Part shown: positions 30,701-40,748 of the stretch, one piece after another
Layout: each line of letters starts with the position of its first letter
Position numbering within the stretch: the stretch's first letter is position 1
Assembly (NCBI GenBank): GCA_950022295.1
Contig: OX465597.1
Location: forward strand, 186,929,016-186,993,015
Direction of reading: 5' to 3'
Length of the DNA stretch: 64,000 nucleotides
Source of the DNA: Bromus sterilis
Taxonomy: Eukaryota > Streptophyta > Magnoliopsida > Poales > Poaceae
Program-made: the position numbers and the translations under genes
Notes under the pieces: generated by a model
What the model was told of the DNA's origin: nothing
Databases searched by the model: none
The model's input: only the letters and a program-made list of their open reading frames with translations

Positions 30701-32568
30701 ACAATTTGTTCAGGAGACATAGGAAGTAAAGCAATATTTTTATCCTGATGAACCAGAGTAAACTGATTTGTCCTACCATGGTGTACAACATTCCTATCAA
30801 ATTGCCATGGTCTACCAAGTAAAAGAGAGCATGCTTGCATGGGTACCACATCACAATCAACATAATCAGCATATGCAGCAATGCTAAAGTGCACACGAAC
30901 AGAACGTGTTACCTTAATCTTACCACTATTGTTAAACCACTGAATATAGTACGGATGGGGGTGTGGTCTTGTGGTGAGAGATAGCTTCTCCACCAACTCC
31001 ATGCTCGCCAAGTTGTTGCAACTCCCTCCGTCAATGATGATGCGAACCGAACGTTCTTTCACCACTCCCTTTGTGTGGAACAAATTATGCCTCTGGTTTT
31101 GCTCGGCCTTCGATACCTGCACACTTAACACACGTTGAGCAACCAAACTAGCATATTTATCTGCATCATCAGGAGTCATATACTCTATATCATGAGCATC
31201 ATCATGGGCACCCTGTTCCTCATGAGCAATGAGAACTAGAGTCTCCTCATCATAGTCACTCGCTGACTCATACCCACCATCCGCCGTAATAGTCATCACA
31301 CGCTTGGAGGGACAGTCTTTTGCGAAGTGACCTCCACCTTGGCACCTGCGACATTTAATATCACGATCTCGTGCTTGCCCTGTGGACGCCATGGAGGAAG
31401 AAGAACTCGCCGCTGGACCACTCTGTGCACCCTTGAATGGTGGCGCTGGCTGTTTTGGTGGCTCCCTGTAAGAATGAGCGGCTGAAGTAGATGGTGGCGC
31501 AGCAGGACGTGTGGATGTAGAAGCTCCACGCGATGTCCATGATGTATTTCGTCCTGCAGAAAAGTTAGGTCTCGTAGCGGCCTGTCGATCCTGCACTTCA
31601 CGTTCAGCTTTACAAGCAAGATGAAACAAACGAGTGATAGTAGCAAAGTCCTTGTATTCTAGAATAGTTTGTATCTCCCTGTTTAAGCCACCCATAAAAC
31701 GTGCAAGCATAGCTTCATTATCCTCTACTAGGCCACATCTAATCAATCCAGTTTGTAATTCTTGATAATATTCCTCTACAGAATTTTTTCCTTGTCTCAA
31801 ACGCTGTAATTTTTGTAACAATTCACGTTGATAATAAGGAGGAACCCAGCGAGTACGCATAGCATCTTTTAAAGCAGCCCAAGTAGTTGGAATATTATTA
31901 GCATGCAATCTACAATGTTCAGACCACCAAATAGATGCAAAGCCCGTGAATTCACAAACAGCAGCAGTAACACGTCTATTCTCAGGATATTGTAAACATG
32001 TAAAACGTTGTTCAGTTTCTAACTCCCAAGTAAGATAAGCATCAGGAATATATCTACCCTCAAACGGCTTAAGATTCAATTTAAGTTTAGGCACATGTTC
32101 ATCATCGCGTACCTGAGGGGGTGGTTGGTGTCGACCGTGGCGAATGTTGGGACGTGGACGTCCAGCTGGCTGCTCATAGGCCGCTTCCTGTTCCACCTCC
32201 TCCTCGTAATCACCCTCGTAGTTGTCGTCCTGGGCGACGTCAGAAGCAGCAGCAGTAGCAGCAACTGCAGCAGTAGGAGGAGCACCAATACCAGCAGCTT
32301 GTCCTCGCGGAAACAGAATACGGCGTGCACGTGGTAGTGGCGGTGGCTGTGGCTGTGCTGAAGGTAGGCGTGCGATCAACTCAGTAAACTTGGCGTCGAG
32401 CTTGGTGTCGATCATTTTCTCCACGCCATCAATCGCCTCTGTAAATCTGGTCTCGATGTCCTGCACCTGTTGAGACATCATACGTGCAAATTTATCATGT
32501 AACTCCTTGTTTGTCATGTGCTCCCAATCGGGTGCATCCCGCGCCACTTCATCATGTGATCCTGGCAT
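27484..32568 (-). CDS. gag-pol: Gag-pol polyprotein of element F, about 1694 aa, intact
   Basis: One open frame with all domains of a CRM chromovirus. Gag core (LKPFEGRYIPDAYLTW), CCHC knuckle CRRCQGGGHFAKDC (about 404-417), protease IIIDGGS (about 512), RT YFDDILIYS (about 901), RNase H ECDASGIGLGG (about 1048), integrase zinc region (about 1233-1275), DDE residues in MDFVLGLP, SDRDTKF and QTEVVNR (about 1301-1398), and the CR-type tail GPVTRARARQL...MMLPKLDTFVLLMNEG (about 1609-1655). From about residue 1593 on it is encoded inside the 3' LTR. The Met at 32568 (MPGSHDEV) is chosen over 32592 for its ACCATGCC context. It should assemble particles, copy the RNA and integrate it, with the tail thought to guide integration in centromeric chromatin (family knowledge). 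It is almost identical to the G protein; I saw differences only near the N-terminus. Confidence 0.95.
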   Translation of the reverse strand: MPGSHDEVARDAPDWEHMTNKELHDKFARMMSQQVQDIETRFTEAIDGVEKMIDTKLDAKFTELIARLPSAQPQPPPLPRARRILFPRGQAAGIGAPPTAAVAATAAASDVAQDDNYEGDYEEEVEQEAAYEQPAGRPRPNIRHGRHQPPPQVRDDEHVPKLKLNLKPFEGRYIPDAYLTWELETEQRFTCLQYPENRRVTAAVCEFTGFASIWWSEHCRLHANNIPTTWAALKDAMRTRWVPPYYQRELLQKLQRLRQGKNSVEEYYQELQTGLIRCGLVEDNEAMLARFMGGLNREIQTILEYKDFATITRLFHLACKAEREVQDRQAATRPNFSAGRNTSWTSRGASTSTRPAAPPSTSAAHSYREPPKQPAPPFKGAQSGPAASSSSSMASTGQARDRDIKCRRCQGGGHFAKDCPSKRVMTITADGGYESASDYDEETLVLIAHEEQGAHDDAHDIEYMTPDDADKYASLVAQRVLSVQVSKAEQNQRHNLFHTKGVVKERSVRIIIDGGSCNNLASMELVEKLSLTTRPHPHPYYIQWFNNSGKIKVTRSVRVHFSIAAYADYVDCDVVPMQACSLLLGRPWQFDRNVVHHGRTNQFTLVHQDKNIALLPMSPEQIVKDDLARASKAKQEKNKSENEVAAKEFEQQHKTNSKSSSAVSNEIKLTSPTLLATKVDISDLDVSPYVCYAFVCKEALFSFEELPPSLPPVVTDLLQEFIDVFPQDVPPGLPPIRGIEHQIDLIPGASLPNRAPYRTNPEETKEIQRQVQELLDKGYIRESLSPCAVPVILVPKKDGTWRMCVDCRAINNITIRYRHPIPRLDDMLDELSGSTMFSKVDLRSGYHQIRMKLGDEWKTAFKTKFGLYEWLVMPFGLTNAPSTFMRLMNEVLRAFIGRFVVVYFDDILIYSKSLEEHLDHLRAVFIALRNARLFGNLGKCTFCTDRVSFLGYVVTPQGIEVDKAKIEAIESWPQPKTVTQVRSFLGLAGFYRRFVRDFSTIAAPLNELTRKDVPFTWGTAQEEAFTVLKDKLTHAPLLQLPDFNKTFELECDASGIGLGGVLLQDAKPVAYFSEKLSGPSLNYSTYDKELYALVRTLETWQHYLWPKEFVIHSDHESLKHIRSQAKLNRRHAKWVEFIETFPYVIKHKKGKDNIIADALSRRYTMLSQLDFKIFGLETIKEQYANDAEFKDVLQNCREGRTWNKFVLNNGFVFRSNKLCIPASSIRLLLLQEAHGGGLMGHFGVKKTEDVLATHFFWPKMRRDVERFVARCTTCQKAKSRLNPHGLYMPLPVPSVPWEDISMDFVLGLPRTKKGRDSIFVVVDRFSKMAHFIPCHKSDDAANVADLFFGEIIRLHGVPNTIVSDRDTKFLSHFWRCLWAKLGTKLLFSTTCHPQTDGQTEVVNRTLSTMLRAVLKSNLKLWEECLPHIEFAYNRSVHSTTKMCPFEIVYGFLPRAPIDLLPLPSSEKVNFDAKQRAELILKMHELTKENIERMNARYKLAGDRGRKHVVFEPGDLVWLHLRKDRFPDLRKSKLMPRADGPFKVLQKINDNAYKLELPADFGVSPTFNIADLKPYLGEDDELPSRTTSIQEGEDDEDIPTNVTPIPSPTTHTGPVTRARARQLNYQVLSFLANPSIVHEHMMLPKLDTFVLLMNEGPSMDTKDGHWSGIKNGEEGARGGKYSGVSSGDFRTLKPP
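27791..27802 (-). other. Polypurine tract of element F
   Basis: Minus-strand AGAAGGGGAGGA directly before the 3' LTR, and inside the coding frame. Confidence 0.88.
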
Positions 32569-33510
32569 GGTTAGCCGAAATAGAAAACACACAGGAATAT
32601 GATCCTACTTCTACTAATGGGATGGATGTGGGGTGGTGGAAAGCACAAATCCGTCAAGCTTTTCTTACGTTCTTACCGATTCTTACCTAGCAGCAGGTGG
32701 TGATGTACAACCAACGGGTCAAAACTCTCAGAGATATGGTAGAGCGATGGCCAGGAGGTGTCAAAACGCACGATGTAGAATATATGTGGAGCTGTAGGAA
32801 GGCTGACAAGTATGGTAGGAAAAACTCAACAGTAACCAAAACAGAGATGCAAAGCTGAATAAACACTCAACGTCGGTACTGTGCTGATCCTAGGCTAGAC
32901 CGTACTAGAGACGCGAGCCTAAAACACCAACGAAAGCACGGCGCGGCACGTAACAACTGTGAAGCACACTCTGAATTTTTTTTTCTCTCTCTTTTTTTTT
33001 TTTTTTTTTTTGCTCTTTTTTTTTTTTTTTTTTTGGAAATCACCCTCTTCTACGTACGACAAAAGATTGGTGAAATCCGACTCTAATCAACTCAAAACTA
33101 TTCTGGCTACGGAGATATCACAAACCGAACGGGTGATGGAACTCGACTCGGATCGGTAGGTTGTGGTGGTGTGTATGGACTCTGCTTGGCGGAACGTGGT
33201 GGTGTATCTGGACTCGGATTGGCGGAACGTGGTGGTGTACTACTGTTCGGCGGCGGCGTGAAAAAACTGTGATCAGAACTCGAAACTCTAAGGTAACTAG
33301 ACGCTAAGATCAGCAACTCGACACAACGATGCAACCGCAAATTCAACAATGCAAACTACTGTAAAGAAAACTGGACAAAGGCTCGGACTGTTTTGGGACG
33401 TGATGATCTAACCCTAATTTTTTTTTGTTGGCTTTTTCGTGGACTTGAGGTATGAAAAACAGAACCAATCTAGACTACGAAAACTGGTAAATCTCACCGA
33501 GCAACCTGGA
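32569..33510 (-). other. Leader of element F with long A tracts
   Basis: About 940 bases between primer site and gag start. On the sense strand two runs of ~20 A separated by GAGC lie at about 32977-33034, and repeats of CACCACGTTCCGCC lie closer to the primer site. It lacks the ~170-base segment GCGATGCGGGACTGCG... found in G and H. Confidence 0.75.
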
Positions 33511-33522
33511 AATCTGATACCA
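33511..33522 (-). other. Primer-binding site of element F
   Basis: Minus-strand TGGTATCAGATT, two bases after the LTR end, complementary to the 3' end of initiator Met tRNA. Confidence 0.88.
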
Positions 33523-33524
33523 CT

Positions 33525-33915
33525 TGATAGAGGCGAAGGTGTCCCGATGTTTCGATGAGAGATAACTATCGATTCGGTGGAGGCGACTCTGACGATCCGA
33601 CTACGAACGTGCGAAGACGTTGCGCCTTAGCGATCGCTAAACCAACTCCGAGAGGTTATTGATCCCGCGGATGCACGATCAACCTGACCACGAAGGTCTA
33701 ATTCCTGCAAGCAATCGAAGAACAAGCAAGAACTAAGAATTGCAATCTGGATATTGCGAATATAAGATGAATGATTACGAAAGTTGGGGTTCCAATGAGG
33801 TCTTGGCCTGGTCGGATGACACAAACGAAGAGCTCGAAGTTGCGGCTATGGCTAACTTAAATCTAATTAAAACCCAAGTCTAAACGACGCCCTAAGGGCT
33901 GTATATATGGGGGAA
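33525..33915 (-). repeat. 5' LTR of element F, U5/R part
   Basis: First 391 bases (window orientation) of the 5' LTR. It includes the TATA box TATATAT (33902-33908) and ends at GGAAC (33911-33915), the target duplication of element G. The remainder is at 41670-42191. Confidence 0.93.
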
Positions 33916-34832
33916 CTGATAGAGGCTAAGGTGTCCCGATGTTTCGATGAGATGGTGTAGATCGATTATGGTGGAGACGACTTTCACGATCCGACTACGA
34001 ACGTGCGAAGACGTTGCGCCTTAGCGATCGCTAAACCAACTCCGAGAGGTTATTGATCCCGCGGATGCACGATCAACCTGACCACGAAGGTCTAATTCCT
34101 GCAAGCAATCGAAGAACAAGCAAGAACTAAGAATTGCAATCTGGATATTGCGAATATAAGATGAATGATTACGAAAGTTGGGGTTCCAATGAGGTCTTGG
34201 CCTGGTCGGATGACACAAACGAAGAGCTCGAAGTTGCGGCTATGGCTAACTTAAATCTAATTAAAACCCAAGTCTAAACGACGCCCTAAGGGCTGTATAT
34301 ATGGGGGAACAGAGGGGATTTTCGTGACCCCTTGGAGGTGGGGTCCGAAAACAACCCTAACTCGGTTTCCCCACACATACGGACTCTAAAAACAGCCTAT
34401 AATGTGGTATTTCGAAATTACATGGGCCCAGCCCAATATTAAGGTGACGCAGCACCTATAATTGCTCTTGGACGAAAATAATGAAGTGGCATCTCGTGTA
34501 TTCCGTCCAAGCCTTCATGCATGCCTTATGGTGGCTTCAACGTGCGAAAATCCCCACTGGAAACTCCACTGTACTTTCCCCCGCGCGCACCTTCTTCTCC
34601 ATTCTTGATCCCGCTCCAATGACCATCCTTCGTGTCCATGCTAGGTCCTTCATTCATAAGCAAAACAAAAGTATCTAATTTAGGCAGCATCATATGTTCA
34701 TGAACAATAGAAGGATTCGCAAGAAACGAAAGTACCTGATAATTTAGTTGACGTGCACGTGCTCTAGTAACTGGTCCAGTATGTGTAGTTGGTGAGGGTA
34801 TGGGTGTAACATTAGTAGGGATGTCCTCATCA
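33916..34832 (-). repeat. 3' LTR of element G, 917 bp
   Basis: Begins TGATAGAGGCTAAGG and ends CCTCATCA in window orientation. It contains the end of the G polyprotein and a TATA box in CTGTATATATGGGGGAAC near 34296. Confidence 0.93.
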
Positions 34833-37800
34833 TCCTCCCCTTCTTGAATTGAAGTCGTCCTCGACGGAAGCTCATCATCTTCTCCCAAATAAGGTTTCAA
34901 ATCTGCAATGTTAAATGTGGGACTAACCCCAAAATCTGCAGGTAGCTCAAGTTTATATGCATTATCATTAATTTTCTGTAAAACCTTAAAGGGACCATCA
35001 GCTCGTGGCATTAACTTAGACTTGCGCAAATCAGGAAACCTATCTTTACGTAGATGTAACCAAACAAGATCTCCTGGTTCAAACACAACATGCTTTCGAC
35101 CCCTATCACCAGCAAGCTTGTATCTAGCATTCATGCGCTCAATGTTTTCTTTAGTTAACTCATGCATTTTTAATATCAATTCAGCACGTTGCTTAGCATC
35201 AAAATTAACCTTCTCCGAAGATGGAAGAGGCAGCAAATCAATAGGTGCACGAGGTAGAAAACCATAAACAATCTCAAAAGGGCACATTTTAGTGGTAGAA
35301 TGCACTGAGCGATTATAAGCAAATTCTATATGAGGTAAACATTCTTCCCACAGTTTCAAGTTACTTTTTAAAACAGCCCTAAGCATAGTAGACAAAGTCC
35401 TATTGACCACTTCAGTTTGTCCATCAGTTTGGGGATGACATGTAGTACTAAAAAGTAGTTTAGTCCCCAACTTAGCCCATAAGCATCTCCAAAAATGGCT
35501 AAGAAACTTAGTATCACGATCCGAGACAATAGTATTGGGCACACCATGTAAACGAATAATCTCTCCAAAGAATAAATCAGCAACATTAGCAGCATCATCG
35601 CTTTTATGACATGGTATAAAATGTGCCATCTTAGAAAATCTATCCACGACAACAAATATGCTATCCCTCCCCTTCTTTGTTCGAGGCAAGCCTAAAACAA
35701 AGTCCATGGATATGTCCTCCCACGGAACACTAGGTACAGGTAAAGGCATGTATAAACCATGAGGATTGAGTCGTGACTTAGCTTTTTGACATGTAGTGCA
35801 GCGAGCAACAAAACGCTCAACATCCCGTCTCATCTTTGGCCAAAAGAAATGTGTAGCAAGTACGTCCTCCGTCTTTTTCACGCCAAAATGTCCCATTAAT
35901 CCTCCTCCATGCGCCTCCTGCAACAACAAAAGACGAATAGAGCTAGCTGGAATGCATAGCTTGTTAGAACGGAACACAAATCCATTATTAAGCACAAACT
36001 TGTTCCATGTTCTACCCTCTCTACAATTCTGCAATACATCTTTAAATTCCGCATCATTTGCATATTGTTCTTTGATTGTCTCTAAACCGAATATCTTGAA
36101 GTCAAGTTGTGAAAGCATAGTATAACGACGAGACAAAGCATCAGCAATAATATTATCTTTCCCCTTCTTGTGTTTAATGACATAAGGGAAAGTCTCAATA
36201 AATTCAACCCACTTAGCATGTCTACGATTAAGTTTTGCTTGACTTCTTATGTGTTTCAAAGATTCATGATCAGAATGTATAACAAATTCTTTGGGCCATA
36301 AATAATGTTGCCAAGTTTCTAATGTCCGAACAAGAGCATATAATTCCTTATCATAAGTAGAATAGTTCAGACTAGGCCCACTCAATTTTTCAGAAAAGTA
36401 TGCAACAGGTTTAGCATCTTGTAATAACACACCTCCCAAACCAATCCCACTAGCATCGCATTCAAGCTCAAAAGTCTTATTAAAATCAGGAAGTTGGAGC
36501 AAAGGAGCATGTGTTAACTTATCTTTCAATACCGTGAAAGCTTCTTCCTGTGCGGTACCCCAAGTAAAAGGCACATCCTTGCGTGTAAGCTCATTGAGAG
36601 GGGCAGCAATGGTGCTGAAATCTCTCACAAAACGCCTATAGAATCCAGCGAGGCCAAGAAAACTCCTCACTTGTGTGACCGTTTTGGGCTGCGGCCAACT
36701 CTCAATTGCCTCGATCTTGGCTTTATCAACTTCAATACCCTGTGGAGTAACAACATAGCCAAGAAACGATACTCGGTCGGTGCAAAAGGTGCACTTCCCA
36801 AGGTTACCAAATAAACGTGCATTACGTAGAGCAATAAAAACAGCACGTAAATGATCCAAATGTTCCTCCAAAGATTTGCTATAAATCAGTATATCATCAA
36901 AATAGACTACCACAAATCGTCCAATGAAAGCACGTAAAACCTCGTTCATTAATCTCATGAAAGTGCTAGGTGCATTAGTTAACCCAAAAGGCATGACTAA
37001 CCACTCATATAATCCAAACTTAGTTTTAAAAGCCGTTTTCCATTCATCTCCTAATTTCATGCGAATTTGATGGTAACCACTACGCAAATCAACTTTGGAA
37101 AACATGGTAGAGCCACTTAATTCATCAAGCATATCATCTAACCTAGGAATAGGATGACGATAACGAATAGTAATATTATTAATGGCTCGACAATCAACAC
37201 ACATACGCCATGTTCCATCCTTTTTAGGCACTAATATAACAGGAACAGCACAAGGACTAAGGGACTCACGTATGTAACCTTTGTCGAGTAGCTCTTGTAC
37301 TTGACGCTGAATCTCCTTCGTCTCCTCCGGATTGGTACGGTATGGCGCACGGTTGGGCAACGAAGCACCGGGAATTAAGTCAATCTGATGCTCAATCCCT
37401 CGAATAGGTGGTAATCCCGGTGGTACGTCTTGTGGAAAGACGTCAATAAACTCCTGCAAAAGGTCAGTGACAACAGGAGGCAAAGAAGGAGGCAATTCCT
37501 CAAATGAAAACAAAGCTTCTTTGCACACAAAAGCATAGCACACATATGGACTAACATCCAAATCTGAAATATCAACCTTAGTAGCAAGCAAAGTTGGACT
37601 AGTCAATTTAATTTCATTAGAAACAGCAGAAGAAGATTTGCTATTAGTCTTATGTTGTTGCTCAAATTCTTTAGCTGCTACCTCATTTTCACTCTTATTT
37701 TTCTCCTGTTTAGCTTTACTAGCTCTAGCAAGATCATCTTTCACAATTTGTTCAGGAGACATAGGAAGTAAAGCAATATTTTTATCCTGATGAACCAGAG

Positions 37801-39610
37801 TAAACTGATTTGTCCTACCATGGTGTACAACATTCCTATCAAATTGCCATGGTCTACCAAGTAAAAGAGAGCATGCTTGCATGGGTACCACATCACAATC
37901 AACATAATCAGCATATGCAGCAATGCTAAAGTGCACACGAACAGAACGTGTTACCTTAATCTTACCACTATTGTTAAACCACTGAATATAGTACGGATGG
38001 GGGTGTGGTCTTGTGGTGAGAGATAGCTTCTCCACCAACTCCATGCTCGCCAAGTTGTTGCAACTCCCTCCGTCAATGATGATGCGAACCGAACGTTCTT
38101 TCACCACTCCCTTTGTGTGGAACAAATTATGCCTCTGGTTTTGCTCGGCCTTCGATACCTGCACACTTAACACACGTTGAGCAACCAAACTAGCATATTT
38201 ATCTGCATCATCAGGAGTCATATACTCTATATCATGAGCATCATCATGGGCACCCTGTTCCTCATGAGCAATGAGAACTAGAGTCTCCTCATCATAGTCA
38301 CTCGCTGACTCATACCCACCATCCGCCGTAATAGTCATCACACGCTTGGAGGGACAGTCTTTTGCGAAGTGACCTCCACCTTGGCACCTGCGACATTTAA
38401 TATCACGATCTCGTGCTTGCCCTGTGGACGCCATGGAGGAAGAAGAACTCGCCGCTGGACCACTCTGTGCACCCTTGAATGGTGGCGCTGGCTGTTTTGG
38501 TGGCTCCCTGTAAGAATGAGCGGCTGAAGTAGATGGTGGCGCAGCAGGACGTGTGGATGTAGAAGCTCCACGCGATGTCCATGATGTATTTCGTCCTGCA
38601 GAAAAGTTAGGTCTCGTAGCGGCCTGTCGATCCTGCACTTCACGTTCAGCTTTACAAGCAAGATGAAACAAACGAGTGATAGTAGCAAAGTCCTTGTATT
38701 CTAGAATAGTTTGTATCTCCCTGTTTAAGCCACCCATAAAACGTGCAAGCATAGCTTCATTATCCTCTACTAGGCCACATCTAATCAATCCAGTTTGTAA
38801 TTCTTGATAATATTCCTCTACAGAATTTTTTCCTTGTCTCAAACGCTGTAATTTTTGTAACAATTCACGTTGATAATAAGGAGGAACCCAGCGAGTACGC
38901 ATAGCATCTTTTAAAGCAGCCCAAGTAGTTGGAATATTATTAGCATGCAATCTACAATGTTCAGACCACCAAATAGATGCAAAGCCCGTGAATTCACAAA
39001 CAGCAGCAGTAACACGTCTATTCTCAGGATATTGTAAACATGTAAAACGTTGTTCAGTTTCTAACTCCCAAGTAAGATAAGCATCAGGAATATATCTACC
39101 CTCAAACGGCTTAAGATTCAATTTAAGTTTAGGCACATGTTCATCATCGCGTACCTGAGGGGGTGGTTGGTGTCGACCGTGGCGAATGTTGGGACGTGGA
39201 CGTCCAGCTGGCTGCTCATAGGCCGCTTCCTGTTCCACCTCCTCCTCGTAATCACCCTCGTAGTTGTCGTCCTGGGCGACGTCAGAAGCAGCAGCAGTAG
39301 CAGCAACTGCAGCAGTAGGAGGAGCACCAATACCAGCAGCTTGTCCTCGCGGAAACAGAATACGGCGTGCACGTGGTAGTGGCGGTGGCTGTGGCTGTGC
39401 TGAAGGTAGGCGTGCGATCAACTCAGTAAACTTGGCGTCGAGCTTGGTGTCGATCATTTTCTCCACGCCATCAATCGCCTCTGTAAATCTGGTCTCGATG
39501 TCCTGCACCTGTTGAGACATCATACGTGCAAATTTATCATGTAACTCCTTGTTTGTCATGTTCTCCCAATCGGGTGCATCCCGCGCCACTTCATCATGTG
39601 ATCCTGCCAT
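34526..39610 (-). CDS. gag-pol: Gag-pol polyprotein of element G, about 1694 aa, intact
   Basis: Same domain order and motifs as the F protein: CCHC knuckle, DGGS protease, YFDD RT, RNase H, zinc-binding plus DDE integrase, CR-type tail inside the LTR. The start at 39610 reads MAGSHDEV (Ala where other copies have Pro). An upstream in-frame Met at 39634 exists in all copies and is less likely used. No stop or frameshift. Because the protein almost equals that of F while the LTR ends differ, F and G probably share a very recent source with recombination between LTR types. Confidence 0.95.
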   Translation of the reverse strand: MAGSHDEVARDAPDWENMTNKELHDKFARMMSQQVQDIETRFTEAIDGVEKMIDTKLDAKFTELIARLPSAQPQPPPLPRARRILFPRGQAAGIGAPPTAAVAATAAASDVAQDDNYEGDYEEEVEQEAAYEQPAGRPRPNIRHGRHQPPPQVRDDEHVPKLKLNLKPFEGRYIPDAYLTWELETEQRFTCLQYPENRRVTAAVCEFTGFASIWWSEHCRLHANNIPTTWAALKDAMRTRWVPPYYQRELLQKLQRLRQGKNSVEEYYQELQTGLIRCGLVEDNEAMLARFMGGLNREIQTILEYKDFATITRLFHLACKAEREVQDRQAATRPNFSAGRNTSWTSRGASTSTRPAAPPSTSAAHSYREPPKQPAPPFKGAQSGPAASSSSSMASTGQARDRDIKCRRCQGGGHFAKDCPSKRVMTITADGGYESASDYDEETLVLIAHEEQGAHDDAHDIEYMTPDDADKYASLVAQRVLSVQVSKAEQNQRHNLFHTKGVVKERSVRIIIDGGSCNNLASMELVEKLSLTTRPHPHPYYIQWFNNSGKIKVTRSVRVHFSIAAYADYVDCDVVPMQACSLLLGRPWQFDRNVVHHGRTNQFTLVHQDKNIALLPMSPEQIVKDDLARASKAKQEKNKSENEVAAKEFEQQHKTNSKSSSAVSNEIKLTSPTLLATKVDISDLDVSPYVCYAFVCKEALFSFEELPPSLPPVVTDLLQEFIDVFPQDVPPGLPPIRGIEHQIDLIPGASLPNRAPYRTNPEETKEIQRQVQELLDKGYIRESLSPCAVPVILVPKKDGTWRMCVDCRAINNITIRYRHPIPRLDDMLDELSGSTMFSKVDLRSGYHQIRMKLGDEWKTAFKTKFGLYEWLVMPFGLTNAPSTFMRLMNEVLRAFIGRFVVVYFDDILIYSKSLEEHLDHLRAVFIALRNARLFGNLGKCTFCTDRVSFLGYVVTPQGIEVDKAKIEAIESWPQPKTVTQVRSFLGLAGFYRRFVRDFSTIAAPLNELTRKDVPFTWGTAQEEAFTVLKDKLTHAPLLQLPDFNKTFELECDASGIGLGGVLLQDAKPVAYFSEKLSGPSLNYSTYDKELYALVRTLETWQHYLWPKEFVIHSDHESLKHIRSQAKLNRRHAKWVEFIETFPYVIKHKKGKDNIIADALSRRYTMLSQLDFKIFGLETIKEQYANDAEFKDVLQNCREGRTWNKFVLNNGFVFRSNKLCIPASSIRLLLLQEAHGGGLMGHFGVKKTEDVLATHFFWPKMRRDVERFVARCTTCQKAKSRLNPHGLYMPLPVPSVPWEDISMDFVLGLPRTKKGRDSIFVVVDRFSKMAHFIPCHKSDDAANVADLFFGEIIRLHGVPNTIVSDRDTKFLSHFWRCLWAKLGTKLLFSTTCHPQTDGQTEVVNRTLSTMLRAVLKSNLKLWEECLPHIEFAYNRSVHSTTKMCPFEIVYGFLPRAPIDLLPLPSSEKVNFDAKQRAELILKMHELTKENIERMNARYKLAGDRGRKHVVFEPGDLVWLHLRKDRFPDLRKSKLMPRADGPFKVLQKINDNAYKLELPADFGVSPTFNIADLKPYLGEDDELPSRTTSIQEGEDDEDIPTNVTPIPSPTTHTGPVTRARARQLNYQVLSFLANPSIVHEHMMLPKLDTFVLLMNEGPSMDTKDGHWSGIKNGEEGARGGKYSGVSSGDFRTLKPP

Positions 39611-40734
39611 GGTTAGCAGAAATAGAAAACACACAGGAATATGATCCTACTTCTACTAATGGGATGGATGTGGGGTGGTGGAAAGCACAAATCCATCAAG
39701 CTTTTCTTACGTTCTTACCGATTCTTACCTAGCAGCAGGTGGTGATGTACAACCAACGGGTCAAAACTCTCAGAGATATGGTAGAGCGATGGCCAGGAGG
39801 TGTCAAAACGCACGATGTAGAATATATGTGGAGCTGTAGGAAGGCTGACAAGTATGGTAGGAAAAACTCAACAGTAATCAAAACAGAGATGCAAAGCTGA
39901 ATAAACACTCAACGTCGGTACTGTGCTGATCCTAGGCTAGACCGTACTAGAGACGCGAGCCTAAAACACCAACGAAAGCACGGCGCGGCACGTAACAACT
40001 GTGAAGCACACTCTGAATTTTTTTTTTCCTCTCTTTATTTTTTTTTTTTTTGCTTTTTTTTTTTGGCGATGCGGGACTGCGGGGGCTGAAAAAGTGCGAA
40101 AAAATCACTATGGTGGGGAACGTCTCAAAACGAGTTTCTGGACCTAAGGAACGTATGGGCACGAAATTTTTTTACCCCTGAAATTTTTTTACCCCTGAAA
40201 TTTTTTTTCTCTCTCTTTTTTTTTTTTTTTTTTTTGCTCTTTTTTTTTTTTTTTTTTTTGGAAATCACCCTCTTCTACGTACGACAAAAGATTGGTGAAA
40301 TCCGACTCTAATCAACTCACAACTATTCTGGCTAGGGAGATGTCACAAACCGAACGGGTGATGGAACTCGACTCGGATCGGTAGGTTGTGGTGGTGTGTA
40401 TGGACTCTGCTTGGCGGAACGTGGTGGTGTATCTGGACTCGGATTGGCGGAACGTGGTGGTGTACTACTGTTCGGCGGCGGCGTGACAAAACTGTGATCA
40501 GAACTCGAAACTCTAAGGTAACTAGACGCTAAGATCAGCAACTCGACACAACGATGCAACCGCAAATTCAACAATGCAAACTACTGTAAAGAAAACTGGA
40601 CAAAGGCTCGGACTGTTTTGGGACGGGATGATCTAACCCTAATTTTTTTTGTTGGCTTTTTCGTGGACTGTAGGTATGAAAAACAGAACCAATCTAGACT
40701 ACGAAAACTGGTAAATCTCACCGAGCAACCTGGA
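39611..40734 (-). other. Leader of element G, mosaic and longer than in F
   Basis: Contains both the H-type segment (GCGATGCGGGACTGCG, near 40066) and the F-type double A tract (near 40203-40260), with a 17-base tandem duplication of TTTACCCCTGAAATTTT between them. The leader looks assembled from two versions, or from a slippage-mediated duplication at the A tracts. Confidence 0.75.
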
Positions 40735-40746
40735 AATCTGATACCA
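40735..40746 (-). other. Primer-binding site of element G
   Basis: Minus-strand TGGTATCAGATT, two bases from the 5' LTR. Confidence 0.88.
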
Positions 40747-40748
40747 CT

